NCBI GenBank assembly: GCA_022457155.1 | Contig: JAJGOT010000138.1 | Coordinates: 391,001-455,000 of the forward strand | Origin: Cladopsammia gracilis | Taxonomy: Eukaryota; Cnidaria; Anthozoa; Scleractinia; Dendrophylliidae | Direction of reading: 5' to 3' | Length of the DNA stretch: 64,000 nucleotides | Shown here: in pieces, positions 42,543 through 53,125 of the stretch | Position numbering within the stretch: position 1 is the first letter of the stretch | Layout of the letters: every line of letters begins with the position of its first letter | Made by a program: the position numbers and the translations under genes | The notes under the pieces: generated by a model | What the model saw: only the letters and a program-made list of their open reading frames with translations | What the model was told of the DNA's origin: nothing | Database searches by the model: none

Positions 42543-42920
42543 CCGCGGTTACACGGAGAACTTTTACCTAGGTAAATTTGATTTACTTGGGTAAAATCAA
42601 TTTACCTAGGCTTTTCGGTGACAGCAACGAGAACGTGCAAAAAACAATAGGTTAAAACCTTACTTGCACAAAACAATTTGAGAATTTGCATTTTCATTGG
42701 CATGAAATCAACAGCGAGAAAGTGCAGAAAGAAACTTGCTGTCAAAACTCGACATTTCATTGGTTGGTTTACCTGGGAAAACCAATCGACCCTACTACCT
42801 AGGTAAAATCAGTTACACAGAGAAAAAAACTTTACCTAGGTAAATTCAAATTTCAGCATGCCACGGCTATTGTTATTTCGAATTTACCTTGGTAAAAGTT
42901 GTATTGTATAACCGTTGCTA
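42543..42920. mobile_element. MITE-like inverted repeat with TTTACCTAGGTAAA palindromes
   Basis: The left end GCGGTTACACGGAGAACTTT and the right inverse ACGGTTATACAATACAACTTT pair imperfectly. The palindrome TTTACCTAGGTAAA occurs at both shoulders and variants occur inside. No coding potential; target duplication unclear. Confidence 0.4.
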
Positions 42921-44300
42921 ATATGCCGCCTTTAGTGCATGACCTACACTCGTCGAGTCGTTATTGGACATTTTGTAAAAATAACAGCAAGATCAAATGG
43001 TTCATTTCTAATCTGAAACCTGAATCGAAAACCTTGAAATATAAAACTAATACTGTATTGAAAATCTAAGTCTTGAGAGTAAAGAAAATCAATTTGTTTT
43101 CGCTGGAGAGAAAGAGCGAGAAATAAGAGCCGTAATCGTCTGCTGTCTGTCGCTTGCTGTGCAACCAATTTTCGACAGTGCTTAACGTGAGGACTATATA
43201 AATATCTATCTCATCAGAACACTGCCGTTTGGAGTAGGTGATGCTTTTCCCATCTTCGGAAGTAAAAGGCACAGTTTCTAGTGATAAAAATTGCCACGAT
43301 GCGCCGAGTATTTCTCATTTACTTTAGTGAACAAATTTTCATTTTAGTAAACAAAGAAGCGGGCGCCAATATGTCGGCCGCGTTGATTTGCATTAAATAT
43401 CTTGGATTCTACAGGGCATATAAAGTTACAATTGAAACAGTAAAATACTCTGCCTTTGAAGGCACAATTTGTGAAAAAGTTCAATTGAATCGTCTCGGAA
43501 CTCTCAACCATTTAACCGTTCTTTTTTTCGGCATGATTCTAGACTTAATGTCAAACGATGCTTTCTTTCAAATTCTTCGTCACACGCTTACCACAAGTTG
43601 CATCATGTATTTTTCAAAAAGGCGTGGGTATCAAATTTCGCTTGTGTGTGTTTTCAGTTTCACCGACAAATAAATTCATCACGTGAATGATCGTGAATAA
43701 CTTGAATCTTGGTATTCATCTCTTTAAAAAGCCCATGATGAATAGAATTCAGAAAACCCCAATATTTTGCGTGGATTTAGTTTGTCTTGTAAGAAATTTA
43801 CAACGCATAATCAAACACCAGCACCGCCTTAAAATATAAAACAACTTATGCGTGTCAAAGTGAAAGCGCAAAACTTTGTAAAGCCGCCGTGAAGATACAA
43901 GGGGCTTTCGATTTGAAGCCTGTGAATCAAAAGTTTTTTCCTGGAAAAAGGAAAATGGTTAATGAAGATGAGGGTTGTGAAAGAGCAAAACTCTCAGCCT
44001 GCTTTTTCCCAGTGGGATAAAAGCTGACAGGCTAGGAATGAGCTCACAGTGTATTCCCACGGGAGATATCTTTGGACCTCAAAAGCGCTCAAATCAAATA
44101 TTTGCATACTGTCAAAGATTGAAACATTTTCGGGAAACTTGTTGAATTAAACTTAAGTTTCAACTTGTTGAATGAAACTTAAGTCTCGAAGAAAACGTGT
44201 ATCGATAATTGAATGTTGTGAAAGCGAAGATCACTAACGAGCAGGAAAAGAACCTTGACTATTCATGAGGTATTTGTAAACAATGCATATTTACAAAGTT
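42921..44300. other. No supported gene
   Basis: The open frame at 43281-43673 shows no domain, biased codon pattern or conserved block and is treated as chance. Remaining sequence is AT-rich and unremarkable. Confidence 0.4.
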
Positions 44301-44325
44301 CGTAACGTGACTAGCCCACGCCACT

Positions 44326-44465
44326 CGAACGGCTGACAATTTTTCTTGAACGGATAGCTCGAGCCGTTTGAAAGGCTGACAATTTTTTTTAACGGATAGC
44401 TCGAGCCGTTCAAACGGCTGATGATTTTTTTTTTTAACTGATCGGCTCGAGTTTAGTTTTGTACC
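44326..44465 (+). repeat. Short tandem repeats with CTCGAGCCGTT unit
   Basis: Three tandem units of about 42-46 bp containing CTCGAGCCGTT, GGCTGA(C/T)(A/G)ATTTTT and AACGGAT. The CTCGAG and GAACGG/CCGTTC pieces make small dyads. Confidence 0.55.
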
Positions 44466-44699
44466 CTGAAGAAGGCAGCATTGCCAAAAACGTCGGTATA
44501 ACCATCATATGAACAGCGTCGTAATTTATCACTTTTTTCACTTTTGTCACTCCAGCTTGAGCGGTTCAAATGGCTGATCAATGGCTTCCGAAGTCCCGAT
44601 AGTGTAATTCCGATAGACACGAGTGTTTCATGTATGGCGCGTTTTCAGGGTCAAAATTAGATATGTGTAACTTCTTCCTTTTGACTTTCTAAATACAAT

Positions 44700-44905
44700 C
44701 TTTTTGCGCATTACTACTTTAAAAACACGTCATTCTTTGTAAAGTAACTTCTGAAACAAGTTTACAGGCTCGTGCCGACTTTTAAACCAGCTACTTTGTG
44801 CATTACTACTTTTAAAAACACACTAGGAGACTACTCTTTGTAAGATTACTTATGAAGCAAGTTTGTAGGCTTGTGCCGACTTTTAAACCCACTACTTCTC
44901 TTGCT
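44700..44905 (+). repeat. Tandem ~105-bp duplication
   Basis: Two adjacent copies of a block with TGCGCATTACTACTTTAAAAACAC-type start, CTTTGTAA, AACAAGTTT and TCGTGCCGACTTTTAAACC. The second copy begins near 44800. Confidence 0.6.
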
Positions 44906-45030
44906 TCATGTTTGTAAAGTCATGATGTCACGCAACACTCCATGATTTGCGAACACTCCATGATGACTTGCGAATGCTCAATGACTTGCAAAACACTTTT
45001 CGCCAGGCGTTCCTTGTCCTACTTGATCAC
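44905..45030 (+). repeat. Inverted repeat, left partner
   Basis: Pairs with 47512-47640 in inverse orientation; both contain GCAACACTCCATGATTTGCGAACACTCC-type sequence and AGGCGTTCCTTGTCCTACTTGATCA. Suggests an inner element or an original arm displaced by insertions. Confidence 0.6.
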
Positions 45031-46264
45031 AGTCTCTCGCACATCTTCAGTTTTTAATGGGTTCAAACGTTCTCAGAGAGTGTGCTCGGCGCCTCATTGA
45101 AACTGCTGAGCAAATTACAAATTCTTTATCGACTAATGCTGCCGCGTCTACTACGACAACATCAACTGAAATGCGGCCGAGTACGAGTACGCCAAATCTG
45201 ACAACTACCTTTATACCACTATCTATGATTTTTTGATAGTGCCCCGTCCCGCTGCGACGCACGAGATTACATATGAACGCATGTGGCACAACACTACTAC
45301 ACGAGGATCACACTCTTGTTGTACAAGAGAGATAAATAATCCTATTTATTGAGGCATTTGAGAGACCACCTTGTACAACTCTACAAGAGCCATCCTTTGT
45401 GTCAAACAGTACCGTACATACACAGAAATCACAAAAAAGCCTTCTGAAGAAACACAATACAACAATACAACAATCCTATTGGCTCAGTTACAAGAGCCAA
45501 TGAGAAAACAAAATATTCGATCCTCCCCAGGAATACAAAAGCGACAGACATTTCATTTAAACTGAATGATTTCATATCATTCTACGAGGCCTTAACAAAG
45601 TAGCAACTGACGAGGTTCGCCAAAGAACCAACACCCGAGTCATTAAATTGTGTTCATTCCTTGCTTAAGGAAAGGACTCAAGAATTTACTAGCATCCGTA
45701 AGATTTACAAAACAGCAACTGCCGTGCAGGAGTTTCATTTTTGCGGATATCCTACGATCTGCAAAAAAATCTCCGGTAGAAAAAAACTCCCTCAAAATTT
45801 TCCTCCGCAGAAATTTGCTCCCACAGAAAAATTAGTAAATGTTGTTTTACAGTGAACATATTGCTCTCATATCTCCAAGGCGGCCGGCACAACAGTCATC
45901 TGTATATAATCCTGATTCAACTACAGACACATCCTCAAAAGAACCAGTGTTAGCATAATCGACTAATACGTTTTTACAAGAATGTACAATAATTCACTCA
46001 GGTTTTCTCGTTGTTTATGTTTATGTTGGCGCTAGAACAGCAACCGTAAATAGAAAGCTATAGAAAGAACTATAGAAAGCTCCGGTCAGAGGAAGTAAAA
46101 TTACAATTAATTACCGACGACTGCCTTGAATTTTATTTATACTTGACCAGGAATCCACAAACATTTCCTCCTAGCAGAAATTTTAGCTGTCTCGACCCGC
46201 AAACATTTCCTCCTGCAAAACAAATTCAGTTGGCAATCCGCAAAAATTTCCTCGTACACGGTAT

Positions 46265-46552
46265 AAAAAGGTAAAGTCGCACTCGGGCCACGATGGCCCG
46301 CACGGCCAGAGCTTAACCCGGTTTCCGTAGCATGAAGCAACTAGGAATATTGCTACTCCCCCCTGGATGGGATGCTAGTCCATCGCAGGGTTACCCCCAG
46401 CATTTTGTCGCCGGTACCCATTTATACACCTGGGTGGAGAGAGACAGTGTGGAGTAAAGTTTCTTGTCTAAGGAAACAACACGACGGCAGAGACCAGGCT
46501 CGAAGCACCGACCTTCAGGTTGAAAGTCTGACGCACTAACCACTAGACCACC
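46265..46552 (-). mobile_element. tRNA-derived SINE (Meta-SINE-like body)
   Basis: On minus it starts with a tRNA-like head (GGTGGTCTAGTGGTTAGTGC, later GGTGCTTCGAGCC as B box) and a central body with GTTTCCTTAGACAAGAAACT, ACCCAGGTGTATAAATGGGT and GATGGACTAGCATCCCATCC. It is flanked by an 11-bp direct repeat, GTACACGGTAT (46254-46264) and GTACACAGTAT (46553-46563). These are the marks of a retrotransposed SINE, not a tRNA gene. Confidence 0.8.
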
Positions 46553-47679
46553 GTACACAGTATGCTGCAGATTATCTGTTGGATGCCAAATCAAGCGCTA
46601 TTACAAAGCAACGGAGGTTTTATCCTAGCTCCACTGAGACACACTTCTCAACTACAAAACTAACTTAGGAGCTAAAAATTATTGCAAGAATTCATGATTT
46701 CACTGCAGTGTGGAATTATAGACCACGGCTTTTTGAGAGTCGGATCAAAGACACCGGCTATATCAGTGATGCCGGAAACACTTTCTCTCAAGACTTGCAT
46801 GCCGCAGACTTAGACTTTAAATCACGGCCTGAGAATATCAACGATCCTGGCACTTTCAAAGCGATAACAAACTTTAGCCGATAAGCATTTATCTTGCAAC
46901 TAAAGTGAGCCAAAGAAACCACAATGTATGCCAATAGAGCTATAAGCAACTGCAAAAAGAGTTGAGACATTGTGTACTGTAGTGCATATTTCGAGGCTAA
47001 CAGGGGTTTCAGCAAGTCCCCACCCCCTCCCCCCTTATCAATGTTGTACCACATCAAATATGCCATTCAAACAAACAGTCATCAACATTGAAAGGGGGAG
47101 GGGGGTCAGTAGTACATGGCATTGATTTCATTTGTGTTACGCAGTCGCTTTTATACGGAATGAACATTTTTTTGGGAAGTGTCTCAACCTTTTTTCAACT
47201 GCTTGTAGCACCGAATAACGGCATAAAGAAATAAAATAATTCTAACGGCTCTGAACCCTCCTATCAATCTGAGAGATAATCCGTCGTGATCAAAAGGTTT
47301 ATATCATTGAAGAGAACAAATTCTTAACTGGATCAAAAGGTGCGATCCTCTCTGAAGTCTTACTGGGAAAGCTTTATACTTTAGGCTTTTAAAATACTTT
47401 TTTGTGACAAGTGGGAGTCATGTTTAGCCTGTCCTTTTTTATACCACTAAATTGACGCCATGTTTTTACATAAAAAGTCGGTGCTGGATCCCCGTGGATC
47501 CTTGATCACGTGATCAAGTAGGACAAGGAACGCCTGGCAAAAAGTTCTCGCAAGTCATTGGGCATTCGCAAGTCATCATGGAGTGTTCGCAAATCATGGA
47601 GTGTTGCGTGACATCATGCGGCTTTACAAATATGAAACAAGAAAAGTAGCCTGAAAATGCGCCATATTCATGCTGCTGG

Positions 47680-48059
47680 ACCCGGTAACTTTTTCTCAGA
47701 TCATTGACACGAACGCTATAAACTTCTTGTGGCTGGAGTGCTGTAACTTCTTCTTCGATCATCAACACGAGTGCTACATATATAAGCTTCTTGCTGCTGG
47801 ACCCGGTAACTTTTTCTCCGATCATCGACTCGAGCACAATAAATAAACTTCTTGCGGCTGGACCAGGTAACTTGCAGGTTCTTGCGGCTTGGGTACTTAA
47901 CTTCTTGTGGCTAGAATTTCAACTTCTTGTGTTTCGAATGTTCTTGTGGGTAAACCGCAAAAACATGGCATTCTCGCTTCTTGCGACAGCTTGCGCGTTC
48001 TTGCGGCGCAAGAACTTCTTGCGCCACTTCTTGAGCGTGCATTATTTTTGGGCTGTACT
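47680..48059 (-). repeat. Right subterminal array of palindromic repeats
   Basis: Mirror-image array: repeated AACTTCTTG(C/T)GGCT units, several preceded by GGACC(A/C)GGTAACTT. The unit spacing is irregular and the number of copies exceeds that of the left array. Confidence 0.7.
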
Positions 48060-49603
48060 GTACCAATGCTGTCAGCTCTTCCGTTCTAGCCCATTTGCCA
48101 TTCAGCTGACCATTTGCCATGTTTGATTCCAAAGTTCTCCAAATGATCACGACGATGTGTGCTTAGATCATACAACTTTTCATTAACTACTGCTTCTGGA
48201 TACTTTACTGATCTGATGGTTTTTTTAGAATATAGCTCACAGTTTACTTGGTTTGAAGCTTTTAATTCACCGAGTAATTTCATGGCTGAACGACAACTTT
48301 TAATCCGAAATTGCCTTGCTTTCACACCCACGCCGAATACTTCGTACAGCGAAATTGGGCTATTTTGGGCGTAACGGCCAAAATGGCCTTAACCATTACA
48401 ACGACAACATCTTCCTCTACTGTAGATTCCCGAACCGAATGACTGTGCTGTTCTTGTTTTTGCTTTTCTAACCTCTCAAGCCGCAAATTAATGGATACCA
48501 GCAAGCTTTTAAGCTCTGCAACTTCGAGGCAATTTTCACTCTCCTCCACAACATTCACCTAAGGCTGTACCAGTTTATTTAAAGCCGTGCTACGTGAAGC
48601 TATGCGAGCACTCTCCAATTATCGCACCAAGCGAACAGTGGCAGAAAGGCTATCAGGTTGCTTGATAAACAATTGCTTGTGGCATCCATCACTACGGCGA
48701 GCACCCTCCAAAAATCGATCCTTTGCTAATTCTTCCTTGAAACAGTAGTCAGCATCAGGGTAAGCGTTTTCAGCTAGTTCCAGAAGATTATCAGCATGCA
48801 TTTGGATGTCCTTGTTGCTGTTTTGGTGCCGAGATTGAAGGATCAGTTTGTAATCCCCGGGGATTTGCCTGAGTCAAAGCGAACTGTAATGCATTGCAAA
48901 AATTCTTCATACGAGGAGCTCTGAGGAGTTGAACAGCTCTGTATGCTGTTTGGTCCAGCAAAGTGACCAGAAATGCTCATTTTTTCGATCCTGGGATGTT
49001 AACCAGCTTGGAATATTCATCGAATTGGAACAACCAGACCTTGAAATGTTGTCCAAGTGAATATGGTTTCGGCTGCTTTAAAGCGACGTTTCTGCTGATT
49101 GGATTGCTTGAACTTGATTTATCCGAAGAGCATTTGAAAGCCTCAGTCATAGCGATAATTAGCTCACTTATCGAAGCACCAGTGTCTCTGTGCCTGGTTT
49201 GATGTTGTTTCAGTTTTGACAGCATGTCCACCGATGACATTCTTATCGTTGGTTCCTTTCGACTTCGTTTCAAAGCCACCAGTTGCTCCGTCTTTGGTTT
49301 CTTTCCACACCCTTTGAAAACCACCAGTTGACGTGTTACTCATAGTTGCGTTGTCCACTGCCACCAATTTGAAAAAAAAAACGGGCAAGAACCTCTGCAA
49401 CTTGGAGCTGTCTAACCTATTTTTACTAGTATCAAGTGGTCACACAAAAGCGCAGACATTCCGGCATGAGACCATGTGATGCTAATACTACAAATTTAAA
49501 AAAAAAGTTTAAACAAGCTGAAACATCTAAAAACGTTTGTAAGACCTTTCTAAAAGTCCTGACGTTTTTATCAAGTTATTACAGAATGTATAGTGGCTAG
49601 TAC

Positions 49604-49860
49604 ATGTGGTATAATGGTAAAGTGGTTAGCGCGTCTGCCTGCATGCATCATATTCGGTTTCCTTACATAAATTACTTTACTCCACGTTGTCGTTTTTCAC
49701 CGATGCCTATAAATGGATATCAGTGAACAGTTACCTAAACCTAAAGTAAATTCTGGAGGGTAAGCCTGTGTATCCAATCCAGATGGAATAAGTAATAGTC
49801 CTAGTCGTCTGGTGCTGCAAAACTGAGTCGAGCAACAGTACTGATAAGCCACATGGCTTG
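49604..49860 (+). mobile_element. Degenerate copy of the same SINE family
   Basis: A decayed tRNA-like head (GGTATAATGGTAAAGTGGTTAG, GCGTCTGCC) is followed in order by TTTCCTTACATAAATTACTT, TGCCTATAAATGGATATC and ATCCAGATGGAATAAGTAAT, each matching a block of the SINE at 46265-46552. The B box is not preserved. Much older copy. Confidence 0.55.
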
Positions 49861-50480
49861 TTTAATTCCTTGGATGCCGTTAGACACGGACATTGACACC
49901 CTTATCAGCCTACAGTATTTACTCGAATTTTCGACTCTTTGATGCAGCGCTAAATCAACAGTGAGCAGTGCTTATTCGAAGGGTGGTGCCTATGGCCTAT
50001 TCGGGTAATTACGGTTATACCTGTGTTGAGATAGAAATATGTGACTCGAAAACGACAGACGGGCGAACCTTTGTCATCTGTAGTAAGTGAGCATGCAGAA
50101 GTCAGTGAGTAATTATAAGAGGAAAAGTAAACAACAATCGCGACAAAATTGACAGCAGCAGGGAGTTCGTTTGGATACAAATGTCGGTATTCTTTTGTCT
50201 AGTTTTTATCCCACTTTGAAAGGTAATCTTTATATGGTTTGTTCACTTGGCCTTCCGCATAACAATACACAAGGCCATCACAACAGGTCCATCTTAATTA
50301 AAACTGGAATTTAGAGCCACCAGAACACGAAATGTTGGCAAGAGTTTCAAAAAACGTCTTATAAAACTAATATTACTAAATTTTGTCCTGATTTTACTTG
50401 CCTAAAGTGACCATTTGTATCTCAAGTGTAGTCTCCAACAATGCAACCATTACTTGGGTTATCAAACAATGCTTCTCTCC
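49861..50480. other. No supported gene
   Basis: Between the SINE relic and the last exon of the SAM-domain gene. Nothing recognisable on either strand. Confidence 0.4.
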
Positions 50481-50481
50481 A

Positions 50482-52941
50482 CTAGTGGAGAGTGTATCCA
50501 AAATACTGCAAAAACTGCCACACGATAAAGCATTAGTATGAACAAAAACAAAGTTTCAGTTAAAAAGGAGTTCAAGTTAGGTGTTCTAGCATGTGACCAA
50601 AAAATAAAATGTTTCAGGGAAAATGTTAATTTTTTGGAGCAGAATTTCAAGTTAATCAATTTCAAGGAAGGGTAATTCTGCTGTTGAAATCAATATCACT
50701 CTAATCTCCTTCGCATACCGTAGCAGCAGGGGAAGATTCACTGGAAGCCACTTTTACCCACCTGGTATTTTCTTTGTCTCTGCAGAGAACAATTTGAGCA
50801 CAGTAAAGAGATCTGCAGTTCATATTATTTCAGGTTTTATAGCTGGGTAAAGGGTCTTCAAAAAGAGTTCTTAAACTGCGGTACAGATCATTGTAATACT
50901 TTTTATATACCGTTACATGCAACTGGGATAACTTTACATACCGAAGCTAGCATTGCTTCAAGTGGAGGTTCTGCTTTACTTTCTGAATCAGGATCAGATA
51001 ATGCATCCTTCTTACGTTTTTCTGGTCTCTGCAAAAAGGTTAACAAAAGGTGGACATTTCAAGTTGTATTGTTTCTAAGTTGACCATAGTAATAGACAGT
51101 TACTTTAGCCAATTCTCACCAATACCAGCCAAAACCAACCACTAGTAATGTGGCAAAAAAATTCTGACAGAGGTGAATAAGGGAACTGGTCATAACTATT
51201 TTACATGCTAGGGACCCACTTTTCGGGGGACAGGGTAAGGAAGAGACCATGGGTCTCCTGATTATGGAAGTGGGCCACTGTTAGTGAGGGGAAGGGGGGC
51301 TGTGGAAGTTACCATGGGTATCTGGATAAGGGGAGGGGGCTATTAAGGGGGAGACAGTTGTCTCGACTTATTTTGGTGAGTCCCTAGCATGTAAAATAGT
51401 TTTTAAAGAGTTCCCTAACTTGGAAATAATTGTGAATGGATTATTATTATAAAACAGTTAATTATTGGATTTGGCATTCACATACAGTGTACTATGAAGA
51501 ATTAAATAGTAGCTGATTATGTAAACTTCGCCCAGGAGGGAATGGAAAAAGGCAATAAAATTAGGTGTTCTGCATAAAAGTGAAGTTGATTTTGTAACTA
51601 CACACTATGGTTGACCACATTTGCAATAACCCTCTCTTCCTACCTTGTCAGCTTCCTCCACTGTTAAATCGTCATTTCGCTGAAATGTGAAGGTGTTACA
51701 CTGACTTAATTCATGTTTAAGGGCTAATATTTTAAGAGATTTCATTTTTGCAACCCTATACTTCTAGCCCTGACAATCTCATGCCTGCAGATTTGACTCA
51801 AAATTGACCTTGATCCCACATTGACTTACAGTCTTCTTCTAAATTCTCAGGACTGTGAACTTAAATCAATATTTATGCGAGAAACAAAAACTTCATAGGA
51901 AATGCATAAATGACAATAGTTTGCCCCCAGTTCTGATTTTTTTTTTGAAGGGAAAAGCATTGGGATGTTGAGGCTGTGTTTAGTTCCATGTTGCAACCTG
52001 AAAGTAATCAATATTTGGAATATCTTTGGGCTTCTTTCAGGGATCATCATGTATTCATCAAAAATCCTGAAACTCCCAGGAAAAAAAAAACATGCCTTTG
52101 ACTCGTAAAAAGTTTGCAGTCATATATCATTTAGCACAGCAGAAGATGTGGATTATTCACGTCAGCTGAAGATATATATATGCATTGCAAAAAGCCAATA
52201 CTACACTGGTACTTACCACGTATTCAAGAAAGTCCCAGATTTTCTTTCTTGTAATGAATTCTGTTGGGAAGATGTCTTTAAGATCATCTCTTGTAAGCCT
52301 CATGAAAGTGAAACCATCAATTCCATTTTCTATAAGAAGTGTAATAAGGCTTACTTTTTGCAGGCCCATATACATGTAAGCCACCAACAGCCCCTCCCCT
52401 GCCAGTTCTAAATATACAGTCAAGCTTATTCCATCGAAATCAATCCCTGCAATCCTTAAGCTTATCAACTACCAAAATATAAACCATCCACTCTTAAGCA
52501 AATGCTAGACGCTGTTTTCTATGGCATGTCAGTATTTCGATATTTCACAGCCAAGAGCCCCTGCTCCTTTCATGATCATTCACTTGATCAGCAGGGGCAA
52601 TTGCAGGACACCCTGCAAAATACATTCATCGGGTCTCTTAGTAAAACGACGAGTTAAACAATGCCCAACATCTATATCACTCAATTTCAGGCAAAAACGT
52701 TGTGGGGTATTCTGACAAGCTATGCTGCATCTTGTGAAAAAGAAGAGACGGTCGTATTTTGGCGCGCTTTCATTCGAACTTGGTTGAGAGTAGCGGCCAT
52801 ATTCATATGTTGAAGGCTAACTGAGGCGAAAAACATAAGAAATCTGGTCACTAACCTTTCAAGCTGCCAGCAACGGGCCCCTGAAAAGCCTCTTTTCACG
52901 AGGAATTTGGCTAATTCTTCCACACTTTTACCGCTCGCCAT
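50482..52941 (-). CDS. SAM-domain-like protein gene, multi-exon, possible host gene
   Basis: Exon 1 (52941-52856) encodes MASGKSVEELAKFLVKRGFS and ends at AAG/GTTAGT. A second exon (about 52347-52217) encodes ENGIDGFTFMRLTRDDLKDI and a FITRKKIWDFLEYV end, closing at GTG/GTAAGT; together these look like a SAM domain (a helical protein-interaction fold). Exon 3 is 51679-51644, exon 4 51028-50942 (basic RPEKRKKD then acidic SDPDSESK), exon 5 the 18-nt 50779-50762, and a possible last exon 50505-50482 ending TAG. Exons 3-6 all begin and end in phase 0 with proper AG/GT borders. The exon 1 to 2 junction does not join in frame by my reading, so an exon or altered acceptor may be missing. Function unknown; a nuclear adaptor is only a guess. 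Confidence 0.5.
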
Positions 52942-53125
52942 AATAAACTCCGATCAACAGGGAAGCGAAAGAGAGTTGTTTGGTCCACGTCAGAACACTG
53001 GGAATGACTCGATCCTGAAGTCTGATTGGTTGAACGTTGAACATTTGGCACGCTCGCTAAGCGTTCGCTCGCACTCTTTGGTCAGCGGATAGTCGCCTGG
53101 ACATGCCTTCATATGCACGTTCACG

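Larger units (their letters stand above)
42327..48059. mobile_element. TA-flanked DNA element with palindromic subterminal arrays
   Basis: Ends are inverted: CAGTACAGCCCAAAAATAATG on the left (from 42327) and the complement on the right (to 48059). The outer bases TGTA/TACC are consistent with a TA duplication (GTAC is also possible because the junction is palindromic). Both ends carry subterminal arrays of GCAAGAACTTCTTGCG-like palindromes (42350-42530, 47690-48050). An internal inverted repeat (about 44905-45030 against 47512-47640) and a SINE are nested within. No transposase was found; superfamily uncertain, with Tc1/mariner-like termini (CAGT, TA) but unusual size. Confidence 0.6.
42251..49324 (-). 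pseudogene. Gag-like gene, split by a TA-flanked element
   Basis: Right part (49324-48064): SISELIIAMTEAFKCSSD, then FKVWLFQFDEYSKLVNIPGS, a region with FKEELAKDRFLEGARRSDGC and FIKQPDSLSATVRLVR, a helical segment with EVAELKSLLVSINLRLERLE, then KWARTEELTAL at the element edge. Left part (42322-42251): EIEECDQSAVTQQYFHSKK to a TAA at 42251. The frame runs through when the element and one target copy are removed. The W-x2-x-F-x-x-Y block followed by an F-(I/L)-(E/K)-G-(A/V) helix is that of retrotransposon gag/capsid cores. Several shifts exist in the right part. No zinc knuckle or polymerase follows, so it may be a stranded gag gene. Confidence 0.5.

Noticed and set aside
43281..43673. A 130-codon plus-strand gene
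   Set aside because: No motif, no splice support, inside a transposon with no other coding signal.
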